A DNA stretch of 10,513 nucleotides from Cephalothrix simula (Eukaryota; Nemertea; Palaeonemertea; Archinemertea; Cephalotrichidae), in contig JAXIUW010223174.1 of NCBI GenBank assembly GCA_035591015.1, positions 1-10,513 of the forward strand, given 5' to 3'. The notes under the pieces are model-generated. The model was given only the letters and a program-made list of their open reading frames with translations. It made no database searches and had not been told where the DNA came from. Positions 1 through 7,676 of this stretch are shown in pieces. Position 1 is the first letter of the stretch; the number at the start of each line of letters is the position of its first letter. Both the position numbers and the translations under genes were made by a program.

Positions 1-6
1 AGGCGC

Positions 7-112
7 GCGTCGCTTTTCAGAGCATATAGAGCATTTCTTAGGTAGGTGCGTCGCTTTTCAGAGCATATAGAGCGTTTGAGGTAGGTGGTGTTCTTTTCAG
101 AGCGTTTAGAGC
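7..112. repeat. Minisatellite, about 2.6 units of 39-41 bp
   Basis: Two nearly complete units begin at 7 and 48, and a partial third begins near 87. Each contains the core cttttcagagc followed by a short variable stretch, then tagagc and a (t)aggtaggt tail. The spacing between cores is 41 bp and then 39 bp. Units 1 and 2 are almost identical over their first 28 bases, while unit 3 has diverged (gtgttctttt in place of gcgtcgctttt). The array may continue to the left of the window. No coding role is seen. Confidence 0.85.
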
Positions 113-228
113 AAAATGTAAGCAGTATTTAGCCGCCTAGTTAAAAAAGCTTTGGTTTGGCGCCTTTGTTAAGCCGTACTGGGACCAGGAAGGCGCATTC
201 GCAGAAGCAAATACATGTATTATCATGC

Positions 229-236
229 TGACGTCA
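229..236. promoter_or_regulatory. CRE-like palindrome TGACGTCA
   Basis: This is a perfect full CRE octamer, the binding sequence known for CREB/ATF bZIP factors. It is followed by taagc. The same 13-base string tgacgtcataagc recurs at 4703-4715, which hints at a shared repeat origin rather than two independent sites. There is no neighbouring gene to regulate, so function is not shown. Confidence 0.4.
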
Positions 237-435
237 TAAGCTTTCTAAATATGTATGGTTCACCCCACTAATCCGTCGTTTTCCCGCCAAAAAATAGAAA
301 GTGTCCTGAAACCGCCAGTTTCCCCCTACTCACCCCGGGCTGTATACTTTGCATATTGTCGATGAAAGAAGCCTATACGGATTAATTTTCTCCTAATACA
401 CTAGTCAAAAGTAACCGCAGGGGGGGCGGTGATAT

Positions 436-482
436 GTGGGGGATAGCTAAGGTCGTTGACCTACGTTATCCATTATCCCCAC
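436..482. repeat. Compact hairpin / foldback
   Basis: Inner stem: aggtc (450-454) pairs with gacct (458-462) around a gtt loop. A second stem, ggatagc (441-447) with gttatcc (465-471), encloses it across a 2x2 internal loop, with one G-U pair. A competing outer pairing also exists: gtgggggata (436-445) with tatccccac (474-482), with one bulged g. The two pairings are mutually exclusive. No known RNA family was recognised. Confidence 0.5.
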
Positions 483-1111
483 CCCGCGGGGGAAAATACG
501 CTATGCACCACCTCTATATGCCGCTAGCCCGCCCATAGGAACCATTAGAGGTTGGGATTTCGCACCCAAATGTTTATGTGACATTGTCAAATATTAAACT
601 GTGTTAGGTGGTAAACTCTACTAAAAATAGGTGGCAAAATGTCTCAAAAGTCAAAATTTTAATTCAAAATTAACAGCCGTTTTCCCGGCATGGTGGAGAC
701 ACCTAAAAACGGTAAAATGACGTTAGCCCCGCTATGTTGGGACATCTGCTGCCCGAATCTTCATGCAAAACACAGACATGATAATACGGTCTATATGATA
801 AGTATTTATCGGCTTGTGGGGTCTGTATAAGAATGTTTTGACTTCTTAAGCGCCTTAAGGAGAGTTTTTAAACACTATGGATATCAATACATTAGAATAA
901 TCCGGAGAATTAAATAAATACAGCTTTCAATTCAATTTATGGTGTAAGATGCAGTTTGTAGTCGAAAATATACTATACCTGTGATAAATATGAATGATCA
1001 GTACTTTAGTATTACATCTAAGTTTTGAGAGAAGTGGAGAATTACAAGTTACATGCTACGAGATTCACCTGAAGAAGCCGAAAAGCGCCATTACCCGCGC
1101 CACACGATATT

Positions 1112-1118
1112 TCCAGAC
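1112..1118 (+). repeat. Target-site duplication, left copy (tccagac)
   Basis: The seven bases immediately outside the left terminal inverted repeat are identical to the seven immediately outside the right one (1640-1646). This is the expected footprint of transposon insertion. The next base outward differs in register, so an 8-bp duplication is not supported without assuming a mutation. Confidence 0.8.
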
Positions 1119-1148
1119 CAGGGGGATTGTCAGATAACTTCAGACACC
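1119..1148 (+). repeat. Left terminal inverted repeat of the MITE
   Basis: The 30-base end begins cagggggattgtcagataac and finishes ttcagacacc. Compared with the reverse complement of 1610-1639 it differs at positions 8, 17, 21 and 26, all transitions. The gtcagata segment within it is echoed by the internal repeats. Confidence 0.85.
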
Positions 1149-1185
1149 GGATGAGGGGTTGGTAATGGTATATTGTTAAATGACA

Positions 1186-1580
1186 TGTCAAATAAGTTGG
1201 TGGTGTCGGGCAAATTTTGCCAAGAATTTTATCTGACGTCAGATAAATTGTAAATTTTGTCGAAAAATTTGTCTGATGTCAGATAAATTGGGTAGTGTCA
1301 AGAAAAAATTTTCATAAATTTGTCTGACGTCAGGTAAATTGGGTGTTATCAAAATTTTGTCGCGTAAAATAAAATTTTGAAAAAAAATGTCGCGAAAGCC
1401 AAAAATTTTTGGTGGGTGTTCTTGGCCAGTGTCGTTTTATTTTATATTAATTGGGTGGTCTCCTTGGCCGGGAATAGCCGGTGTCATTATATTTTGTCTT
1501 AGATCAGGTAAATTGGGTGGCATCCTTGGCCGGTGTCGGATAACTTTACCAAATGTCAGATAATTTGGGTGGTGGGTGTC
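1186..1580 (+). repeat. Irregular internal repeat array of the MITE
   Basis: A motif close to gtcagataaattgggtggtgtc appears about seven times in the same orientation, starting near 1186, 1238, 1278, 1329, 1446 (partial), 1503 and 1555. Spacing varies from about 40 to over 100 bp, so it is not a simple tandem array. A second submotif, cttggcc plus (g/a)gtgtc, lies at 1421-1434 and 1525-1538, and in an expanded form from 1463 to 1484. In several transposon families, repeated subterminal motifs related to the termini are transposase-binding sites. Here that role is inferred only. Confidence 0.75.
1228..1247. repeat. Perfect 20-bp palindrome around a CRE octamer
   Basis: The string tttatctgacgtcagataaa is its own reverse complement, with TGACGTCA (1234-1241) at its centre. 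It lies inside the MITE repeat array. A related copy at 1271-1284 has one change (tgatgtca), and another at 1323-1334 keeps the octamer but loses one flank position. Confidence 0.85.
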
Positions 1581-1609
1581 AAAATCCAATTTTCAACAAA
1601 ATAACACTA

Positions 1610-1639
1610 GGTGCCTGAGGTTGTCTGACAACCCCCCTG
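1610..1639 (-). repeat. Right terminal inverted repeat of the MITE
   Basis: On the minus strand this end reads caggggggttgtcagacaac and finishes cctcaggcacc. It matches the left end at 26 of 30 positions. Its outermost base (1639) directly abuts the right target-site duplication. Confidence 0.85.
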
Positions 1640-1646
1640 TCCAGAC
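1640..1646 (+). repeat. Target-site duplication, right copy (tccagac)
   Basis: This is identical to 1112-1118 and directly adjacent to the right terminal inverted repeat, completing the insertion footprint. Confidence 0.8.
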
Positions 1647-1665
1647 TCTAACTTGGGGAATAGGA

Positions 1666-1685
1666 TGACGTCATCAGTGACGTCA
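1666..1685. promoter_or_regulatory. Two CRE octamers 12 bp apart
   Basis: TGACGTCA occurs at 1666-1673 and again at 1678-1685. The first sits inside a 12-bp palindrome, gatgacgtcatc. The pair lies 20 bp outside the right target-site duplication of the MITE, so it belongs to the flanking DNA and not to the element. No gene start is nearby. Confidence 0.4.
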
Positions 1686-2110
1686 AAGTTCAATCATAAT
1701 ACAAACGCCAATACACATTAACTCATTCTTTTCTTATGAATGTGAGTCTAAATTGATATGAGTATCGGATTCTTGATCAAAGATGATTATAGACTTTAAA
1801 ACTGTTAAATTCATTCATGATAAAACCAATGACAATAAATTGACGAAGGCGTATGTTAAAAATGCATTTGCAACCATAAAAATATACGATTTCTTTGTAA
1901 CTCATATACTAAAGGGAAATCGGAAGGCCTTGAGTACCTTCTACACAATTCAATTTCCGCTTTTAATACATGATGTGTAAATGTGACAATTTTTTAGCAT
2001 CGTTAAGTCGAAAAGAGTTCAACGAGGATTATCAAACAACCCCCACAATTATCTCATTAGAAAAAAAGGTAACTCAGGGAGAGGAAACAGAGGATTTCAA
2101 AAGCCTAAAC

Positions 2111-2132
2111 TATTTAGTTGATTGACTAAATA
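2111..2132. repeat. Small hairpin, 8-bp stem
   Basis: tatttagt (2111-2118) pairs perfectly with actaaata (2125-2132) around a 6-nt loop. An aataaa string follows at 2141-2146. The stem is A+T-rich and may be chance. Confidence 0.3.
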
Positions 2133-2817
2133 TTTGATTCAATAAAAAAGAAAGTTGAGTAATTAATTGGAGTGTTAAGTTCAAACAACGGAAAGAAATG
2201 ATCGCATATTTTGTCACTGAAACGATAATTAATTTCCGTCGAATAGATGGAAAAGTCAAAGGAACATTAGACCAAAAGCAATCGTATATGTCATGATAAA
2301 AAGACCAATCCGAACAGCACAGTGATACATTAACCTCTTGTATAATGTGAGGAGTGTTTAGGCTATCATCCTTGTCCTCCTTGGCAACTTTTGAGTGTTA
2401 GCCAGTACTGCCACAATTTTTTAAAGTACTTTTTTAAAATTTAAGAATACGAAGTAGGTAGTGATTTAAACAAATTTGCATAATCTATTTGCATGGTAAG
2501 CTGAGAGACATTTCGATGGACATGAAGATAAAATAAAATATATTTTGATTGACACTTTGTCGTCAAATTTAATGTTTAAATTCAAATGTACATTGTAAAT
2601 TGTCATTGAATCTCAGATTATTTGATAAATTAAGTTCAAGATAAATAAAGATTTAGATAAGAAATCACTAAGACAAGGCATTAAAATAAAATATTAAGTA
2701 TTAAATTTGAAAAAAAATGTATCTAAAGTTTTAACAAATTAACGTTCCTAAGCTTCTGAATGATAAATGATTTTCTTCAACTATAATAACACCCCCTAAG
2801 TAGTATTAAAAAATCTA

Positions 2818-2847
2818 TAAGTGGTGTTCACAACAAGACATCACTTA
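2818..2847. repeat. Small hairpin, 10-bp stem
   Basis: taagtggtgt (2818-2827) faces acatcactta (2838-2847) across a 10-nt loop. Nine pairs are Watson-Crick and one is G-U. No associated gene was found. Confidence 0.35.
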
Positions 2848-4082
2848 AGGAACTGTACAAATCCCAAATCCGTTCCATCTATCTCAAAAAGTCATGTATA
2901 TTGGACATAAGATTTCTCTTTAAAAACTATCGCAGGCCCGAAAAATATGCAGAAAATATTGATAGAAACTGTCAGAAGATGAAATATCTATGCAAATTGG
3001 TATGGATGTCCTAGAGACGCTGCATTTTGTGATGCAAAAAATGTTGATGTTTATATACCATCAAGGGTAAATGATAACAAAGATCAATGATGCATCAAAT
3101 AAGATGGAAGGCTAAAAAGAAGGGGGTTAATTATTCCTGGTAAACACATTTCCATTCCGTATGCACATATGCATCACTGTGCACTTCTAATGCATTATGA
3201 TGTGCAACACGAACTCATTTTCGCGCATGCTGCACTACGCTGTTTTAATGTACACTATTTAGGGTGTTGTATTCCACGGAAGAAGGAGTTTGCGCTTCAT
3301 TAGAATGAGGTGTTTATGTTTGCAAACTAACAAATAAACAAATAAACAATCAATAATTGAGCTACCTGTACTGATGAACTCACTGACTCGAAAACCTTTC
3401 AGAAAATCGAGAGAAATCAAGATTTTGTCTAAAAAAATCACCTGAATTAAATATCACTTTTTCAAGAGTAAAACCCTCCAAAATCAACGGTGAGACTATC
3501 TTTACAAAGCTAATTACTTTAGAGACTATGGATTTAAATGTAATGGATTCAAAGATACAGGTCTATCAGTGTTAATGATGAAGAGTAGTTTAGATCAAAT
3601 CCAAATCTGATTCACCTATAACTCATGAAAATCATCAACTTGTTCCAATCTAGAACCTAACTTCCCCAATTCTGTACTAAATGCTTAAATCAGAGTCTAT
3701 AAGGTTATCATTATTACCTGCAGCATACCGTAAAAGTTACAGTGGATTGTATGTTTTTGGTACTTCATCATCATTTGCAAACTTTACTAGAACGAACCTA
3801 AACGAACCCACCACTTAGAATTTCTGTTTAGTATACTCAGCAAAGGTAGTTTGGTCGCGGTTGGTGGCAGCGTGATTCGATGTACGAAGTGTGTGATACA
3901 TGTAATATGACATTTTACAATATAATAAAACAAATGCAGATATGCAAAATAACAATATAAAAAAGTTTGCACTTCATACCAAAATTTTGCACATCATAAA
4001 GTGCTCTCTAAATTTCAAGACTCTATAAACCATTAATATTAATTGCTCTTTTACCAGAGCAAACTGGGATGAGTATATCATC

Positions 4083-4117
4083 AATGTCAAATCAATTTTA
4101 AACAAATGTCAAATCAA
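4083..4117 (+). repeat. Short direct repeat, 13 bp with 22-bp period
   Basis: aatgtcaaatcaa occurs at 4083-4095 and 4105-4117. This is a minor local duplication with no further copies nearby. Confidence 0.6.
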
Positions 4118-4363
4118 CTATAACGCCTGAGCTTGGACTGAACAAGGCACCACCAACGATGGCAAGAAAATCAGATTAACCGTTTAAAAGTGCGGAGATA
4201 CGGCCACTCAACTCGTTTAAGGATCATACGACAAAGCAACTATAAGGAAAATATCACAAAATCAGAGAAGAGAATGAGTCCCAGTATATACCACTAGCCA
4301 CAAACTAAGGCACAGACCGTTGAGTATAATGAGATTCAGGCCCGATTCGGATTCTCCCAAGCA

Positions 4364-4405
4364 GACAAAATAAGGGCGTTATCCAATCATGTGTTAATAT
4401 CAAAA
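4364..4405 (+). repeat. Diverged dispersed repeat, copy 1
   Basis: Read alongside 5061-5111, this stretch shares agacaa, then agggcgtt (4373-4380), then a similar block ending tgtgttaatatcaaaaa against cgtgctaatcaaaaa. Copy 1 lacks about ten bases in the middle relative to copy 2. The order and spacing of shared words suggest common origin. The alignment was made by eye. Confidence 0.45.
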
Positions 4406-4702
4406 ACCATCTTCCAGCAGCATCAAATTTATTTTCTTTCATTCCTCTTGTGAACATATTTTGGCAGAAACCAGCTTTTAAAGAAAAACGCTTTGAATTT
4501 TTACAAGAAAAGTGAATTTCTCTCACTTCAAATAGGAATTTCTGAGTCACTGTAAATTAAGAGATTTTCAGTTCTGGAATTTAATCGTACTTTTCAACAA
4601 CCTTTCAACACATACGCTCCGACTTACAGCGAAACATGATTTTCGAAAGAAAATACGCCAATAATGGGAAGGTCACTTGGAGTATGACATGACATACATC
4701 AA

Positions 4703-4710
4703 TGACGTCA
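4703..4710. promoter_or_regulatory. CRE-like palindrome TGACGTCA
   Basis: This perfect octamer is flanked as aatgacgtcataagc. It shares 13 consecutive bases with the site at 229. No gene is adjacent. Confidence 0.4.
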
Positions 4711-4925
4711 TAAGCGTCAAGAAATCTAAAGAAGCTTTCTCAACCCCTCTTTTGGAACATCTATTCAACAAACCGACCTCAAGCAGCTAAAATGACGAAC
4801 TAGCTTTTGAATGGATAAAAGTTTTGCACAGCTACGAAAATAATGAAAACAAAGAGATATCCTCTAATGACCTCTAATTGTGGTAGTGGATCATCCAGTT
4901 AACCTCGGTCGATACTCATACTTTC

Positions 4926-5020
4926 ATTCTAATAGTAGAAAAGCTATTAGCTAGGTTTTCTACATGGTAGTGGAGGTCTATGCCACTACTGGAATTATTA
5001 GCTAATTCTTTCAGTAGAAT
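4926..5020. repeat. Imperfect foldback with a short loop
   Basis: Left arm 4926-4973 and right arm 4983-5020 face each other across a 9-nt loop. Paired blocks, from the outside in, are attcta/tagaat, aaag/cttt, attagcta/tagctaat and gtagtgg/ccactac, separated by bulges, with the longer left arm carrying about ten extra bases. The size and short loop are reminiscent of a small-RNA precursor or a decayed foldback element, but no mature-sequence evidence exists here. Confidence 0.5.
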
Positions 5021-5060
5021 ATCGTAGAACTAGAAGACTTCAAAAATAAAACTCAGTCAA

Positions 5061-5111
5061 AGACAAGCTATCAGGGCGTTCATTGGACGATTGAGTCACG
5101 TGCTAATCAAA
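5061..5111 (+). repeat. Diverged dispersed repeat, copy 2, with CCAAT and E-box words
   Basis: This is the second copy of the repeat at 4364-4405. It contains attgg (5082-5086, a CCAAT box on the minus strand) and the E-box cacgtg (5097-5102) as gtcacgtg. In copy 1 the equivalent positions read ccaat and catgtg. The promoter-like words may simply be part of the repeat sequence. Confidence 0.45.
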
Positions 5112-5345
5112 AAGAAAACGAAAAAATATATTTGTCGAAAAAGAAAAAAATTATCTTAGAGAGTATAGGTAACAAGATCGTCAAAAACAATTTTACAAAC
5201 TCTTTATTGCTGATAATGAATACATCTTGGATTCTCAGAAAGAACATGGCATAATATAAGCCGAAATAGAATTAGATAAGGAATAAACCGTATCTTAGAC
5301 TCCTACAGGTTAAAACATGTTCTATCTTCAGATTTAAATTCTAGT

Positions 5346-5384
5346 AATTCACCTACAATAAAGTTCTCAATATACAGGTGAATT
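5346..5384. repeat. Hairpin, perfect 9-bp stem
   Basis: aattcacct (5346-5354) pairs with aggtgaatt (5376-5384) across a 21-nt loop. No associated gene or known family was found. Confidence 0.4.
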
Positions 5385-5508
5385 TGTCTGAAGTTCACAC
5401 ACAGCACTCAGAATTCCAATTAAATAGTAAAACTCAATTAGTTTTGTTTTCATACAAATTTCAACGAAAACTAGATATTACTAATGACTCATGAAGAAAA
5501 ACAATTAG

Positions 5509-5543
5509 TTATGACGTCAACATTATGATATGTGACGTCATAA
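5509..5543. promoter_or_regulatory. Inverted pair of CRE octamers
   Basis: ttatgacgtca (5509-5519) and tgacgtcataa (5533-5543) form a perfect 11-bp inverted repeat around a 13-bp spacer. Each arm contains a full TGACGTCA (5512-5519 and 5533-5540). The flanks of the two octamers match in mirror orientation, which goes beyond having two independent palindromes. No gene start follows within a recognisable distance. Confidence 0.45.
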
Positions 5544-5893
5544 AATGAGCACCACGGACAAAGAGCAGTGTTCCAAAGAAGTCGGTAATACTGATTTACC
5601 AAAGTTAAGATGAAAAATAATTAAAAAATTATTATATTTGAAATTATAGTTTACTGTCCTTTTACGAGGTGAAATTAATAAATCATGACTTGAGTCTGCA
5701 AAACTACAAAGCCAATTTTTTAGTTTCCAATTCAAAATTGACTTTACGATTTCATTTTTGGAATAAATTTGACATGACATTTGATACAAAGATGACCCAA
5801 ATATTGCTCATTTTATACAATATAAAAAATAACTAATAAAGTTTTAAAAATTTTGTGGTATAATTTTGTTGATTAAACTTAAGAATTTTGTTT

Positions 5894-5921
5894 CTAACAT
5901 TTAACCATGGTTAAATGTTAG
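5894..5921. repeat. Perfect 28-bp palindrome
   Basis: The sequence from ctaacattta to taaatgttag, centred on ccatgg, equals its own reverse complement over 28 bases without a spacer. The word aaatgttagt from its right arm recurs about 32 bp downstream near 5946. Such a sequence can extrude a cruciform. It may be a dimeric binding site or the relic of a foldback. Confidence 0.85.
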
Positions 5922-6603
5922 TAATATAATAAAAAAGGCTTCTAAAATGTTAGTTATGGGACTCGTTATGGGAGACATGAAAAAAACTAAAACATATGAA
6001 AAAAGGTAGAAAAGTAGATTTCGAGATAGAAAAATAGAATGAGATGAATAACCGAGAATAACAAGTAAATGAATGGGATACACATAAGTTATTACATCTA
6101 TGACCAAATATAAATGTTGTTATTTAACAATCGTTTACATTTGGCAATAAAGACACGTACGGAGGGGGAACGCCCACACCTGCACCTACATCTAAAAGAT
6201 CTGCGCAGTTTCGTATAAATCGTTGATCAATAATCTAGTCCTAAGTACGTTCCGGTAATGTAGACAGGGTCTAAATGAACCTTAAAATTTTAAGAGATGT
6301 TAATACAGGAAGTTGGAACCTAGGTAACATAACTTTAGTTAAGAGAAATCTTATTTAAATAGAAACTGTGAAATTTAACAGAGGAATGGTCCATCTTACA
6401 AAAGCAGTAAAGAAAAAACCTATCACGAATTGCATGAAAGAAATGGACGCCCGGACTGGACAGGGGTCAGAAGACCTTTTCAAATCGAATATGACAGGGA
6501 ATGAATGATCACAAATGATAAATAGGAGTGATTAGTTGCATCGACTGCAATTCAGGTAAAGTATTAACTGACTGCATCTTCAGGCGACAGCCTGCAGCAA
6601 GTC

Positions 6604-6690
6604 TGCACGCAATGCATCAGAACTGACGAACATTTGTCATAGGTTTTTGAACATTTTTGCACGTAATGCACTGGAGAATCGAAGAGCAAT
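6604..6690 (+). repeat. Diverged local duplication, about 54-bp period
   Basis: tgcacgcaatgca at 6604 is matched by tgcacgtaatgca at 6658. Similarity continues weakly downstream (cgaacattt against gcaatattt). This is consistent with an old tandem duplication. The alignment is by eye and the right limit is approximate. Confidence 0.35.
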
Positions 6691-7490
6691 ATTTTTAGCT
6701 ATCATAAAATACAATATAGCAATTTACACGCCATGCTGAGACATTACCAGGAAAAACGCTTTTCATCGCGCATTATAGCAAAATGCATTCCACAAGCGGT
6801 ATTAAACAAAAGCAAGTGATAAAATATTACAAGGCGTTATACCTGGAAATTGAGATCTTACAATGGAGGTGAAATGTCAACAAATTGAGAAGTGCGACAA
6901 AATTTAGTGTCTTTCCAGATGATTCATCATGATGAACGAAAATTCCTAGAGAGTAGGATGAAAACACTGATGAGTATTTCTAAAAGAAATATTACTTCTC
7001 TATTAAGACAGTGCATGGGTGTCTCACAAGAAGGATGAAGAAATCTAACAAGAGCAAGAGTCAAAAGTTTTCTAGGCCACATTTTACAGGCAAGCCTTCG
7101 AATCTTCAATTAAATTTAGTTATGGCGTCTTAGGAGAAATTTATTTTGGCCTGAAATGTCTTGCAAAGAAAAAATTATTAAGCATGATTATTATTATATG
7201 TATTTTAATCAACATGAATGACAAAATAAATTGATAAACGAAAGGATAAACAGAAACAGACGCTGATCCCTGGGCTTAAAATTTACGTGCCTAGAAATTT
7301 TATCTGACCTGCTATTTTTCATACGCACGACACAAAACGCGTGACGAAGTGTTTAATTATTAAACGCACCGAAAAATAATAATCGAGTTCAAGCAAATCC
7401 AAATTTGTATTTGTCTCAAGGCTTTTCGTTGAACTAATAACATTTTATTCCAGTTTCGACAAAAATAAAGAAATTGAAAGTGCTGTCTGG

Positions 7491-7676
7491 CCCATATTTT
7501 CATGGTCTAAAAAAGCATTCGATTCTGTTGACAGACGGAACGAAAAACAATCCTTTCAAATACTCAAGAAAATGCAAAATCTCGGACGAAGTAATGTTAA
7601 ATATTAATTAATATTTGAAGAACATACCAAATCAATGTATCATTGAAACAAAAATTAAGGGGATATTAAAAAGGGG
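7491..7676 (+). pseudogene. Relic of a non-LTR retrotransposon reverse transcriptase
   Basis: Reverse transcriptase of LINE-type elements copies element RNA at the target site. One frame here keeps several of its landmarks in the family order. FSWSKKAFDSVDR (7497-7535) matches the conserved block usually written F-x-D-F-x-KAFDSVDR, which carries the first catalytic aspartate region. FQILKKM and LG (7554-7586) follow, as the downstream helix and glycine. Next come FEEHTKS (7614-7634), where family members often have a Y-E-x-TKS-like stretch, and DIKKG (7662-7676), resembling the GVKQG block. Stops interrupt the frame at 7605, 7644, 7656 and 7680. The YADD catalytic block and the endonuclease were not found, so this is a short, dead fragment. 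The frame is open upstream to 7383, but that part is not convincingly similar. The clade cannot be assigned. Confidence 0.65.
7599..7616. repeat. Perfect 18-bp A+T palindrome
   Basis: aaatattaattaatattt equals its own reverse complement. It lies inside the reverse transcriptase relic, across the first in-frame stop. Because it is all A+T, it is less surprising than the other palindromes. Confidence 0.7.

Larger units (their letters stand above)
116..1111. other. Gene-less stretch, left flank
   Basis: No open frame of useful length, RNA gene or transposon end was found here. Bases 250-560 are richer in G+C than the rest of the window and contain runs of g and c, including the 10-bp palindrome ccccgcgggg at 482-491. 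The decamer cgttttcccg occurs twice, at 277-286 and 678-687. One CRE octamer (229-236) and one hairpin (436-482) are listed separately. Confidence 0.6.
1119..1639. mobile_element. MITE-like non-autonomous DNA transposon, 521 bp
   Basis: The element is bounded by 30-bp terminal inverted repeats that start CAGGGGG and match at 26 of 30 positions. A perfect 7-bp direct repeat (tccagac) abuts both ends. There is no coding frame inside, so it would depend on a transposase supplied elsewhere. The interior carries several irregular copies of a motif related to the termini (gtcagataaattgggtggtgtc) and a submotif cttggccggtgtc. The CAG-G start fits the CAGNG rule of hAT ends. hAT elements normally leave 8-bp duplications, so the superfamily remains open (a hAT with one mutated duplication base, a P-like element, or another family with a 7-bp duplication). 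The four terminal mismatches are all transitions, which suggests an old copy. Confidence 0.85.
1647..4363. other. A+T-rich gene-less stretch
   Basis: No gene could be recognised on either strand. Open frames are short (about 65 codons or fewer) and lie in A+T-rich sequence. Apart from the separately listed CRE pair, hairpins and small direct repeat, it contains a short aacaaataa-type simple tract near 3328-3348 and a cluster of atgca/tgca words around 3160-3240. Nothing else was seen. Confidence 0.6.
5112..7382. other. A+T-rich gene-less stretch
   Basis: No recognisable coding sequence or RNA gene was found on either strand. Separately listed items are a hairpin (5346-5384), the CRE pair (5509-5543), a 28-bp palindrome (5894-5921) and a diverged duplication near 6604-6690. 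A purine-rich, A-rich tract runs from about 5108 to 5150, and the 14-bp palindrome ttcatcatgatgaa lies at 6923-6936. Confidence 0.6.

Noticed and set aside
419-427. caggggggg, a possible second transposon end like that of the MITE.
   Set aside because: Similarity stops after the first seven or eight bases, and no matching inverted end or target duplication was found.
1783-2125. Two overlapping open frames (1783-1980, then 1970-2125 in another frame) followed by aataaa at 2141, looking like one frameshifted small gene.
   Set aside because: No similarity was recognised for either part. Lengths of 65 and 51 codons are ordinary for chance in this DNA, and the aataaa word is common in A+T-rich sequence.
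2960-3090. Two different frames in the same stretch both read like short protein segments of 33-36 residues.
   Set aside because: Both are bounded by near stops, and two frames cannot both be coding here. This shows how easily chance frames look protein-like in this window.
3328-3348. aacaaataa-type simple repeat.
   Set aside because: It has only about two to three imperfect units, too short to call a microsatellite.
3130-6750. ttcctggtaa near 3136 and its reverse complement near 6746, as possible ends of a 3.6-kb element.
   Set aside because: The match does not extend beyond about ten bases, and no flanking duplication is present.
3259-7109. Minus-strand open frames of 60-83 codons (3259-3441, 3787-3972, 4305-4550, 5538-5789, 5901-6107, 6927-7109).
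   Set aside because: Compositions follow the A+T bias, no motif or family is recognisable, there is no gene-like context, and several overlap repeats or palindromes.
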